Positions 31,582 to 39,630 of a DNA stretch of 64,000 nucleotides are shown here, one piece after another. Location: NCBI RefSeq assembly GCF_021277265.1, contig NZ_JAJSOH010000001.1:124001-188000 (forward strand), given 5' to 3'. The DNA comes from Kineosporia rhizophila (lineage in GTDB: Bacteria > Actinomycetota > Actinomycetes > Actinomycetales > Kineosporiaceae). The notes below the pieces were generated by a model, which worked only from the letters and a program-made list of their open reading frames with translations, was not told the origin of the DNA and searched no databases. The position numbers and the translations under genes are program-made. Every line of letters starts with the position of its first letter. The stretch's first letter is position 1.

Positions 31582-34113
31582 ATGAGCCTGCTGGACCGTT
31601 TGCCCAAGAGCCCTGGCCCCGACGCCGACCCGGACGAGATCTTCGAGGCGTTCACCGAGTGGACCGCCGAGAAGGGGCTGGAGCTGTACCCGGCCCAGCA
31701 GGACGCGCTGATCGAGATCGTCTCCGGCTCGAACGTCATCCTGGCCACCCCGACCGGCTCGGGCAAGAGCATGGTGGCGGCCGGGGCGCACTTCTACGCC
31801 CTGTCGCGGGGTGAGCGCAGCTACTACACCGCGCCGATCAAGGCCCTGGTGTCGGAGAAGTTCTTCGCCCTGATCGACATGTTCGGGGCGGCCAACGTCG
31901 GCATGATGACCGGCGACGCGGCGGTGAACGCCGACGCGCCGATCATCTGCTGCACCGCCGAGGTGCTGGCCAACCTGGCCCTGCGGCAGGGCGCCGACGC
32001 GGCGATCCACCAGGTGGTGATGGACGAGTTCCACTTCTACGCCGACCCGGACCGCGGCTGGGCCTGGCAGGTGCCGCTGCTGGAGCTGCCGAAGGCGCAG
32101 TTCCTGCTGATGTCGGCCACCCTGGGCGACGTCACCCGGTTCGAGAAGGCGCTCACCGAGCGCACCGGCCGGCCCTCCACCACGGTCAGCTCCGAGCAGC
32201 GCCCGGTGCCGCTGTTCTTCTCCTACGCCACCACCCCGCTGCACGAGACCCTCACCGAACTGCTCGACACCAAGCAGTCGCCGATCTACGTCGTGCACTT
32301 CACCCAGGCCGCGGCCATGGAGCGGGCCCAGGCGCTGATGAGCGTCAACATGTGCAGCAAGGCCGAGAAGGAGCGGATCGCCGAGGCGATCGGCGACTTC
32401 CGGTTCAACGCGGGCTTCGGCAAGACGCTGTCCCGGCTGGTCCGGCACGGCGTCGGGGTGCACCACGCGGGCATGCTGCCGCGCTACCGCCGGCTGGTCG
32501 AGCAGCTCACCCAGGCCGGGCTGCTGAAGGTGGTCTGCGGCACCGACACCCTGGGCGTGGGCATCAACGTGCCGATCCGCACGGTGGTGTTCACCGGCCT
32601 GTCCAAGTACGACGGGGTCCGCCAGCGGCACCTGAAGGTGCGCGAGTTCCTGCAGATCGCCGGCCGGGCCGGGCGGGCCGGGTTCGACACCGCGGGCACC
32701 GTGATCATCCAGGCGCCCGACCACGAGGTGGAGAACGAGCGGCTGCTGGCCCGGGCCGGCGACGACGAGAAGAAGAAGAAACGGATCGTCCGCAAGAAGC
32801 CGCCGGAGGGCTCGGTCTCCTGGAGCAGGTCCACCTTCGAGCGGCTCAGCACCTCCCCGCCCGAACCGCTGACCTCGAGCTTCGCCGTCACCCACTCGAT
32901 GGTGCTGAACGTGCTGGCCCGCCCGGCCGACGCCTACGCGGCGATGCAGAAGCTGCTGGAGGGCAACGACGAGGAGGGCGGCGCCCGGCAGCGGCACCTC
33001 GACCAGGCCGAGGCGATCTGGGACGCGCTGCTCACCTCCGGCGTGGTGGAGAAGCTGGACACCCCGGACGAGTTCGGCCGCACGGTGCGGCTGACCGTCG
33101 ACGTACCGGCCAACTTCGCCCTGAACCAGCCGCTGTCGCCGTTCGCGCTGGCCGCCTTCGAGGTGCTGGACAAGACCTCCGAGACCTATGCGCTCGACGT
33201 GCTCTCGATCATCGAGGCCACCGTCGACGACCCGCGCCAGGTGCTCTCGGCCCAGCAGTTCAAGGCCCGCGGCGAGGCCGTGGCCGAGATGAAGGCCGAG
33301 GGCATCGAGTACGAGGAGCGGATGGAGCTGCTCGAGGAGGTGACCTGGCCCAAGCCCCTGGAGGAGCTGCTCGAGGCCACCTTCGAGGTGTACCGGGCCG
33401 GCCACCCCTGGGTCGCCGACCACGAGCTGTCGCCGAAGTCGGTGGTGCGCGACATGTTCGAGCGGGCCATGACGTTCGGCGAGTACATCAACTTCTACCA
33501 GCTCGCCCGCAGCGAGGGCACGCTGCTGCGCTACCTGTCCGACGTGTTCAAGGCGCTGCGCCAGACCGTGCCGGACGCGGTGCGCACCGAGGAGATCACC
33601 GACCTCACCGAGTGGCTGGGTGAGCTGGTGCGCCAGACCGACTCCAGCCTGCTCGACGAGTGGGAGTCGCTGCGCAACCCCACCGAGGAGGAGCAGGCCG
33701 CCGGCAAGCCGGCCGGCCCGACCGGTCCTCCGCCGGTCACCGCGAACAAGCGGGCCTTCACCGTGCTGGTGCGCAACGCGATGTTCCGGCGGGTCGAGCT
33801 GTTCGCCAAGCGGGCGTGGACACCGCTGGGCGAACTGGAGGCCGAGACCGACGGCTACACCGCCGACGAGTGGCAAGAGGCGATCGAGGAGTACTTCGAG
33901 GAGTACGACTCGGTCGGCACCGGCCCGGACGCCCGCGGCCCGAAGATGCTCCAGATCAAGGAGTTCGCGGGTAAGTGGGAGGTGCGCCAGATCCTCGACG
34001 ACCCGGCCGGCGACCGGGACTGGGCGATCACCGCCGACGTCGACCTGGCCGCCAGCAACGAGGCCGGCGCGGCCGTGCTGACCGTCGCCGACGTGGGCCC
34101 GCTGAGCGACTGA
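31582..34113 (+). CDS. DEAD/DEAH-box helicase with DUF3516 domain
   Basis: Superfamily 2 helicase of 843 residues, the family common in Actinomycetota. Walker A T-P-T-G-S-G-K-S is near residue 57, the Walker B box M-D-E-F-H near 150 (DEFH in place of DEAD/DEAH), motif III M-S-A-T near 176 and motif VI Q-I-A-G-R-A-G-R near 357. The C-terminal half is the DUF3516 region. It is probably a cytoplasmic RNA or DNA helicase resembling the Ski2/Mtr4 branch. The ATG lies 20 nt after the SDR stop, so the two may share a transcript. The gene ends before a hairpin. Confidence 0.9.
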   Translation: MSLLDRLPKSPGPDADPDEIFEAFTEWTAEKGLELYPAQQDALIEIVSGSNVILATPTGSGKSMVAAGAHFYALSRGERSYYTAPIKALVSEKFFALIDMFGAANVGMMTGDAAVNADAPIICCTAEVLANLALRQGADAAIHQVVMDEFHFYADPDRGWAWQVPLLELPKAQFLLMSATLGDVTRFEKALTERTGRPSTTVSSEQRPVPLFFSYATTPLHETLTELLDTKQSPIYVVHFTQAAAMERAQALMSVNMCSKAEKERIAEAIGDFRFNAGFGKTLSRLVRHGVGVHHAGMLPRYRRLVEQLTQAGLLKVVCGTDTLGVGINVPIRTVVFTGLSKYDGVRQRHLKVREFLQIAGRAGRAGFDTAGTVIIQAPDHEVENERLLARAGDDEKKKKRIVRKKPPEGSVSWSRSTFERLSTSPPEPLTSSFAVTHSMVLNVLARPADAYAAMQKLLEGNDEEGGARQRHLDQAEAIWDALLTSGVVEKLDTPDEFGRTVRLTVDVPANFALNQPLSPFALAAFEVLDKTSETYALDVLSIIEATVDDPRQVLSAQQFKARGEAVAEMKAEGIEYEERMELLEEVTWPKPLEELLEATFEVYRAGHPWVADHELSPKSVVRDMFERAMTFGEYINFYQLARSEGTLLRYLSDVFKALRQTVPDAVRTEEITDLTEWLGELVRQTDSSLLDEWESLRNPTEEEQAAGKPAGPTGPPPVTANKRAFTVLVRNAMFRRVELFAKRAWTPLGELEAETDGYTADEWQEAIEEYFEEYDSVGTGPDARGPKMLQIKEFAGKWEVRQILDDPAGDRDWAITADVDLAASNEAGAAVLTVADVGPLSD

Positions 34114-34116
34114 GCC

Positions 34117-34160
34117 CGACCACACCCGTCCTTGAATCGGATTGAGGACGGGTGTGGTCG
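34117..34160. terminator. hairpin terminator between convergent genes
   Basis: Two perfect 15-bp arms (CGACCACACCCGTCC) separated by 14 nt follow the helicase stop by 3 nt; the convergent gene stops at 34172. The right arm is preceded by GAGGACG, the core shared with other hairpins. Confidence 0.75.
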
Positions 34161-34171
34161 CGTCGGGTGCC

Positions 34172-34657
34172 TCAGTCCCAGACCAGATCCCACGCGTTCG
34201 CGTCGGGGCGCCGGGTGAAGCCACGCATCAGGGGCTTGGTGGCGAGTTCCGGCTCGGGGCGTACGTATTCGCGCTTACGGCGAATGGCGTAGGTGCCCGT
34301 ACCGATGCCGTTGGCCCCGTGCTCGTCGGTGTGCACCAAGAGGGCCGACTGCCCCTCGGGCACCTCGACGTAACCCACCACCAGCGGGTCTTCGCTGCCG
34401 GCGCGGGCCCAGCGCACCGCCGGAGAATCGAAACCCCGGTGCAGCCAGTGGGTGTTACCGGTGGCCTCGCCGTGCACCACCTGCTCGCCCGCGTCCGGCA
34501 CGACGGCCCAGGACGGTTTCTCCGGCGGGACCACGGGAACGATCAACAGGTCACCCTGGGCCTGCGGGGCGGTGAGCACCGGCACTCCGGCCTCGGACTC
34601 GAGGTGGTCGGGGACGGTGACGCCGATCAGAGCCAGCGCCGAGCCGTAGGTATGCAT
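34172..34657 (-). CDS. hypothetical protein, partner of the membrane protein at 34691
   Basis: A 161-residue soluble protein that I do not recognise. It has no signal peptide, helix or known catalytic motif, and is rich in Val/Pro with conserved-looking W, H and G positions (E-A-T-G-N-T-H-W-L-H-R-G near 70, then Q-S-A-L-L-V-H-T-D near 105). AAGGAG lies 6 nt before the ATG. It starts 33 nt after the DUF6745-like gene and is probably co-transcribed with it, which suggests the two work together. Confidence 0.7.
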   Translation of the reverse strand: MHTYGSALALIGVTVPDHLESEAGVPVLTAPQAQGDLLIVPVVPPEKPSWAVVPDAGEQVVHGEATGNTHWLHRGFDSPAVRWARAGSEDPLVVGYVEVPEGQSALLVHTDEHGANGIGTGTYAIRRKREYVRPEPELATKPLMRGFTRRPDANAWDLVWD

Positions 34658-34690
34658 TTTGCGCTCCTTATCTCGACTTCCCGGGATGCG

Positions 34691-36043
34691 TCAGGTCCGG
34701 CGGGCCAGTTCGCGGTACACCTCGGCGGGCACCCCGTACTGCCAGGCCGCCGCCTCGATCGGATCGTCCAGCTCGCCCGGCACGAGCTCGGCGTAGTGCC
34801 GCAGCGCACCGCTGCGGTCGGGACTGCCGTTGGTCATCAGCAGCAGCCGCTCGGAGTCGAACACCCGGGCCGGGGTGCGGTAGAGCCGCAGTTCGCGGCC
34901 GGGGTTGCCCGGATCGGCCGACCTGGCCACCAGGCGCAGCCCGGCCCGGTCGACGTAGTGGGCCCAGCCCTCGCGCTCGATCAGCACCCGCCGGACCTCG
35001 GAGTTGCGCTCGGCGTGCAGCTCGCGCACGGTGGGCTCGCGGCCCGCCAGCTCGGCCGGGATCCGCACCCCGTGCAGGTAGAACTCGACCTGGCCGTCGG
35101 CCCAGACCACCGCCGGGCCGTCTTCACGATGCAGCCGCACCTCGTCGCCGGCCCGTTCGGTGTGCAGCTGCACGGGCGGCTCGAGCACCACCGTCAGCCA
35201 GGCGTAGGGCACCCAGACCAGCGCCCGGCGCACCGCCACCAGCCCGGACAGCACCGCCTGGTCGCCCGGGTCCAGCACGGACAGGCCCGCCTCGCGGTAC
35301 GCCGCCTGGTGAGCGGCCCCCACCGCCCGGCGGTCGTGCAGCACGCCGTCGCGGTGGAACCCCCGCACCTTGGTGCCCTCGGTCCACGCGCCCTCGAGCA
35401 GCCGCTCGGACCAGAGCCCGCCGACTGCACGTCGCACCGGTTCACCCACTTCGACCGGGCCCGGCCGCCCTCGGGAAAGGAGTGGGCGCAGCCGGTGGCC
35501 GAGGTCCTCGCCGATCGGGGCGAACACCGAGCGGGCCGAGTTGACCGCGGCGCGGGTGAGTACGGCGGCCGCGGCCAGACCGGTGACGATGGTGACCAGG
35601 ATGACCACGGCCAGCAGGCCCCCGCCGCCGAGCTGCTGCCCGGCGACCCGGCTGGCCAGCGAGCCGGCGTAGAAGGAGGGCAGGAACGCCACCATGGCGG
35701 CGATGAACGCGTAGCCGGTGACCATGGTGCCCTGGGTGAACGCCTTGCCCAGCCGCAGGGCGCGGGCGGGCAGGCGGGATCGGCCGTCGGCCGCCAGGTA
35801 GGGACCCCGCATCAGCGCCGGGGCGCCGGCCAGGGCGCGGGTGAACTCCTGCGGGGAGCGCACCCACACCACGTTGCCGTGCCAGCGAAGCCCCACCCCC
35901 GTGTGCACGGCGGCCAGACCGTGTTCCACCTCGCTGCGGTCGGCCTCGGTCAGCGGGGTGATGTCGAGGCTGCCGGCAATCCAGCGGGAGACGAACGCGG
36001 GCCCGAAGGTCGCGTCGTTCCGCACGGGCGCCTCGTCCGGCAT
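34691..36043 (-). CDS. membrane protein with C-terminal DUF6745-like domain
   Basis: A 450-residue protein of unknown function. Residues 1-100 are soluble. Two membrane helices (about 105-125 and 142-165) follow, then a large cytoplasmic domain. Near residue 315 the sequence R-L-H-R-E-D-G-P-A-V-V-W-A-D-G resembles MORN-like or DUF6745 proteins, and L-H-A-E-R-N-S-E-V-R-R near 348 and W-Q-Y-G-V near 435 support that family, which I name from memory with moderate certainty. Family members are often annotated near leucine-rich repeats. GGGAGG before ATG 36043 supports the start. Confidence 0.6.
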   Translation of the reverse strand: MPDEAPVRNDATFGPAFVSRWIAGSLDITPLTEADRSEVEHGLAAVHTGVGLRWHGNVVWVRSPQEFTRALAGAPALMRGPYLAADGRSRLPARALRLGKAFTQGTMVTGYAFIAAMVAFLPSFYAGSLASRVAGQQLGGGGLLAVVILVTIVTGLAAAAVLTRAAVNSARSVFAPIGEDLGHRLRPLLSRGRPGPVEVGEPVRRAVGGLWSERLLEGAWTEGTKVRGFHRDGVLHDRRAVGAAHQAAYREAGLSVLDPGDQAVLSGLVAVRRALVWVPYAWLTVVLEPPVQLHTERAGDEVRLHREDGPAVVWADGQVEFYLHGVRIPAELAGREPTVRELHAERNSEVRRVLIEREGWAHYVDRAGLRLVARSADPGNPGRELRLYRTPARVFDSERLLLMTNGSPDRSGALRHYAELVPGELDDPIEAAAWQYGVPAEVYRELARRT

Positions 36044-36132
36044 CCGTCCCCCTCCCGTTAGGGCGAGCCTGGCGTCGCTATCGAGTATTGCCCCCGATGT
36101 CCACGCTGGGTACCCCTAAGGAGACTTTGCGT

Positions 36133-37074
36133 TCAGGTTGCCGACCGGTAGTGGGCAGCAAACGTGCTGGCTGCGGCCCGGAACTCGGCATCGAACTGCA
36201 GGCGCTCGGTCCAGCTCCCGGGCCACGCCGACAACCCGTCCCGGGCCCCCAGCAGACCACCGGCGATCGCCCCGTTGGTGTCGGTGTCACCGCCGAGGCG
36301 GGTGACGTCGACCAGCGACTCCACCGCCGGGCGGGGATCCACCAGGGCGGCCACCGCAAGGCTGAGCGAGTCGAGCACGTAGCCGGTGCCGCCGTGCGCC
36401 AGCCCGGCGTCGCCCTTCACCACCGCCCTGGTCAGGTCGATCTGCAGGCCCTGCCCGATCGCCAACTCGACCGCGGCCGCGCCGTCGGCCGGACGGGCCT
36501 TCTGCATCGCCAGGACCCCGGCCCCGGCCGCCTCCTGGGCGCTCTCCCCGGCCAGCAGCGCCACCACGATCTCGGTGTAGGCGACACAGGCCTGCACGCA
36601 GCGCGCGTCGTCGTGGGTGATCGAGGAGATGGCCGCCGCCTCGCGGGCCCGCTGGGCCGGTTCGACGTCGGCCCGGGCCAGGGCGGTGGGGATGCAGCGC
36701 ATCAGCGAGCCGTTGCCCGCGCTGCCCGCGCCGGCTCCGGCCCGGCGCCAGTCGCGGGAACTGCGGAATCGGGTGAGCCCGGTGGCGGTGGCCCCACCCA
36801 CGTCGACCGGACGGCTGCCCGGGGTGCGGCCCGGCCAGTTGCCGTCGAACCAGTGGAGCATGTGCTGGCCGGCGGTGGCGACCAGGTCGGCCCCCGGCTC
36901 GAGGTAGGCCAGCAGCACCGCCCGGGTCAGGTCGGTGTCGTCGGTGGCGTGCCCGGCCGGCCAGTCGAACGGCCCGCCGCCGACGATCTCGCGCAGGCCG
37001 TCGGGATAGGCCTCCCGGACCTGGCCGAAGGACATGAACTCCAGGCTGGCACCCAGGGAGTCACCTGCGTGCAC
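36133..37074 (-). CDS. ADP-ribosylglycohydrolase family protein, start uncertain
   Basis: Member of the DraG/ARH family that removes ADP-ribose from proteins or small molecules. The metal-site motifs are G-D-S-L-G-A-S-L-E at the very N-terminus, T-D-D-T-D near residue 44 and G-G-D-T-D-T-N-G-A-I-A-G near 267. GTG 37074 is the first standard start codon, yet the frame upstream encodes I-T-T-E-S-L-I-A-G-A-L-L-G, exactly the conserved helix that precedes GDSLG in this family. No ATG, GTG or TTG occurs there before a stop codon. GGAG stands 5 nt before an ATC at 37113, so a non-standard start is possible; a sequence error is the other choice. Confidence 0.8.
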   Translation of the reverse strand: MHAGDSLGASLEFMSFGQVREAYPDGLREIVGGGPFDWPAGHATDDTDLTRAVLLAYLEPGADLVATAGQHMLHWFDGNWPGRTPGSRPVDVGGATATGLTRFRSSRDWRRAGAGAGSAGNGSLMRCIPTALARADVEPAQRAREAAAISSITHDDARCVQACVAYTEIVVALLAGESAQEAAGAGVLAMQKARPADGAAAVELAIGQGLQIDLTRAVVKGDAGLAHGGTGYVLDSLSLAVAALVDPRPAVESLVDVTRLGGDTDTNGAIAGGLLGARDGLSAWPGSWTERLQFDAEFRAAASTFAAHYRSAT

Positions 37075-37189
37075 GCCGAGAAGCGCACCGGCGATGAGGG
37101 ATTCGGTGGTGATGACCGCTCCAGAGGCTCGGGGATCGAAAGGTGGGCGCGCGCACCCGCGCGCCCACCGACGTCTTCAGTTACGAACT

Positions 37190-38074
37190 TCAGCCCCGCT
37201 CGGAGCCCCGGACCACGGGCACCCGCACCGAGTTGCCCCACTCGGTCCACGACCCGTCGTAGTTGCGCACCTGCTCGAACCCGAGCAGGTGGGTGAGCAC
37301 GAACCAGGTGTGGCTGGAGCGCTCGCCGATCCGGCAGTAGGCGATCACGTCGTCGGAGGCCGAAAGCCCCTGCTCCTGCTCGTAGATCGCGGCGAGCTCG
37401 GCGCGGCTGCGGAACCGGCCGTCGTCGGCCGCTGCCCGCGCCCAGGGCACGCTGGCCGCCCCCGGGATGTGCCCGCCGCGCAGCACGCCCTCCTGCGGGT
37501 AGTCGGGCATGTGCGTGACCTCGCCGGAGTACTCCCCGGGCGAGCGCACGTCGACCAGAGGCCGGCCCAGGTGCGCCAGGACGTCTTCCTTGAAGGCCCG
37601 GACCTTCGTGTCGTCGCGCTCCACCACCGGGTACTCGGTGGCCGTCACGGCGGGCTTCTCGTCGGTCATGTCGCGGCCCTCGGCGATCCAGGCGGCGCGG
37701 CCGCCGTCGAGCAGACGCACGTCCTCGTGACCGAAGAGGGTGAAGACCCAGAGGGCGTAGGCGGCCCACCAGTTGTTGCGGTCGCCGTAGATGACGACCG
37801 TGCTGTCGCGGCCGACGCCCTTCTCCGACATCAGTTCGGCGAACCGGGCGCCGTCCACGTAGTCGCGGGTGACCTGGTCGTTCAGCTCGGTGTGCCAGTC
37901 GACCTTGACCGCCCCGGGAATGTGGCCGGTCTCGTACAGCAGCACGTCCTCGTCGCTCTCGAGAACCACCAGCCCCGGTTCACCGAGGTGCTCGGCCAGC
38001 CACGCGGTGGTGACCAGCCGCTCCGGGTGGGCGTACTCGGCCAGCTTCGGGTCGGTGTCGTGAGACAACGTCAT
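37190..38074 (-). CDS. sseA: thiosulfate/3-mercaptopyruvate sulfurtransferase (tandem rhodanese)
   Basis: Two-domain rhodanese of 294 residues. Each domain has the H-I-P-G-A motif (near 58 and 212). The C-terminal one carries the active-site loop C-R-I-G-E-R-S near residue 247, matching the Cys-Arg-x-Gly-x-Arg pattern of thiosulfate sulfurtransferases. It transfers sulfane sulfur to cyanide or thiols in the cytoplasm. ATG 38074 is chosen for its GGAG 6 nt upstream; the frame extends 28 codons farther without support. It is alone on its transcript as far as can be seen. Confidence 0.92.
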   Translation of the reverse strand: MTLSHDTDPKLAEYAHPERLVTTAWLAEHLGEPGLVVLESDEDVLLYETGHIPGAVKVDWHTELNDQVTRDYVDGARFAELMSEKGVGRDSTVVIYGDRNNWWAAYALWVFTLFGHEDVRLLDGGRAAWIAEGRDMTDEKPAVTATEYPVVERDDTKVRAFKEDVLAHLGRPLVDVRSPGEYSGEVTHMPDYPQEGVLRGGHIPGAASVPWARAAADDGRFRSRAELAAIYEQEQGLSASDDVIAYCRIGERSSHTWFVLTHLLGFEQVRNYDGSWTEWGNSVRVPVVRGSERG

Positions 38075-38281
38075 CTTGTGCTCCGTCCAGGCGGGTTCCG
38101 GCTCGGCGAGCCTATCCTCGCCGCTGTCACCAGCAATTCTGCGGGCGGCAGAGATCATTCCCGCTGGGGCCGGTGGGAACTGGGAGACCGGCGTGGCGCG
38201 TGATCCAAACCCGAAGCGTCACCCCTAGGGTTCGTGGTGGCCGGATGGGGGTCCGGCCGAGCAATCACTCACGGGGGAATC

Positions 38282-39382
38282 ATGAACAAACAGGCTCTGC
38301 TCCGGCGCGCCGCCGTCAGCATCTCCGCCACCGGCCTCTTCCTGGCCGGGCTGGCGACCGCGCAGTCCGCCCAGGCGGCGGACAAGTACCAGGGCACGCT
38401 CACCAGCGGTAAGGCGGTCACCGCGGCCGTCACCGTGGCGAACGACACCGTCTCGTACACCTTCGGGGTGGAGAACGGCGACCACGTCTCGATCGCCACC
38501 AGCGCCTCCGCCTGGTCGGCCGGCGGCAGCGCGGTGATGCGGCTGTACGTGCCGAACGCCACCGGCTCGTCCTGGATCTTCTACAAGCAGTGGGCCGTGA
38601 ACAACGGCCAGACCCCGTTCTTCGACGCCACCGCCGAGGCCAACGGCCTGTGGAAGGTGGAGGTGGACCCGACCGGCAACACCACCGGCACCACCACCTT
38701 CACCTACGCCGCCGACGCCTCCCCGACCGACCCGGCCGACACCACCACGCCGCCGAAGCCCAAGCCGATCATGGAGGTGGGCGGCAAGTACAAGCTCGCC
38801 ACCACGGTCGCCGGGCAGAACGCCGGCGGTTACTTCCACGCCGAGCAGGGCGCGCACATCGCGCTCGAGGCCACCGCGACCTCGTGGCCCGCCAACAGCG
38901 CCGCCTACGGCTACGTGTACAACCCGTCCGGCCACCTGTACAAGGTGCTGAACCTGGCCTCCCCGACGTTCTACGAGCTGGACGTGGACGCCACCGGCTA
39001 CTGGCGTTTCGTGGTCGACCCGCAGGGCGCGGCCACCGGCAACCTCACCCTGGCGCTGGCCGCCGACCTCTGGAAGGGCCAGCTGGACACCAACGTCCCG
39101 GTGACGGTCAAGCTCGGGGTCAAGGGCCAGGACGCCTGGTTCGGCGCCTACGGCGTGGCCAACGACGACCTGCCGATCAAGGTGACCGGCAACAACTGGG
39201 GCACCGGCACGGCCAAGCTGTGGCTGTACGCACCGGGCGCGAGCACCGCGACCTTCGGGTGCGACCTGACCGGCGCCACCAAGACCTGCACCTTCATGCC
39301 GAACGTGACCGGCCAGTGGCGGGTGCACGTGGATCCGCAGGGTGGTTCGACCGGTGAGACCACGGTGACCCGGCTGACGTAA
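38282..39382 (+). CDS. secreted protein with three tandem beta-domain repeats
   Basis: A 366-residue exported protein. The signal peptide (positive start, hydrophobic core, A-Q-A-A cut near residue 33) is followed by three repeats of about 100-115 residues. They end alike: G-L-W-K-V-E-V-D-P near 125, G-Y-W-R-F-V-V-D-P near 240, G-Q-W-R-V-H-V-D-P near 350, each followed by TG and Thr. Repeats 1 and 2 are joined by a Pro/Thr linker (TDPADTTTPPKPKP). The pattern resembles PPC-type carbohydrate- or peptidase-associated domains but no enzyme domain is present. Function unknown; perhaps a surface or matrix protein. GGGGGA precedes the ATG. Confidence 0.8.
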   Translation: MNKQALLRRAAVSISATGLFLAGLATAQSAQAADKYQGTLTSGKAVTAAVTVANDTVSYTFGVENGDHVSIATSASAWSAGGSAVMRLYVPNATGSSWIFYKQWAVNNGQTPFFDATAEANGLWKVEVDPTGNTTGTTTFTYAADASPTDPADTTTPPKPKPIMEVGGKYKLATTVAGQNAGGYFHAEQGAHIALEATATSWPANSAAYGYVYNPSGHLYKVLNLASPTFYELDVDATGYWRFVVDPQGAATGNLTLALAADLWKGQLDTNVPVTVKLGVKGQDAWFGAYGVANDDLPIKVTGNNWGTGTAKLWLYAPGASTATFGCDLTGATKTCTFMPNVTGQWRVHVDPQGGSTGETTVTRLT

Positions 39383-39393
39383 GAGCTTGAGTT

Positions 39394-39424
39394 CTGAGGG
39401 GGCGCGGATTCCGTGCCCCCTCAG
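39394..39424. terminator. bidirectional hairpin terminator
   Basis: The 10-bp perfect arms CTGAGGGGGC/GCCCCCTCAG lie between convergent genes and include the ferredoxin stop codon. Confidence 0.75.
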
Positions 39425-39630
39425 TCGTTTTGCAGCCGTAGGGCCAGGCGGGGGCAGAGATGCACGGCCTTGCGCGCGGCCTTCTCCAGCTCGTCGGGGA
39501 TCGAGAAGTCGTGACCGGAGCGGCTTTGCGGGTATCCCCATTTGTCCTGGGTAAGCACCTCGGGCAGCAGGTCGGCGCACAGGCCGCGGCCTTCGCAGGC
39601 GGTCCAGTCGATGATCAGAGGACGGGTCAC
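39421..39630 (-). CDS. ferredoxin (3Fe-4S type)
   Basis: Small ferredoxin of 69 residues. Three Cys (A-C-E-G-R-G-L-C-A near residues 10-16 and L-C-P near 60) match the actinobacterial [3Fe-4S] or [4Fe-4S] single-cluster type with a missing fourth ligand. It is the last gene of the five-gene redox operon and overlaps the NuoF-like gene (GTGA); GTG 39630 lies after GGAGG. It probably exchanges electrons with the NuoF-like protein. Confidence 0.85.
   Translation of the reverse strand: MTRPLIIDWTACEGRGLCADLLPEVLTQDKWGYPQSRSGHDFSIPDELEKAARKAVHLCPRLALRLQND

Noticed and set aside
31525..34224. 899-codon minus-strand open frame opposite the helicase
   Set aside because: Same reason; composition rich in His, Gly, Gln and Arg and no motif.
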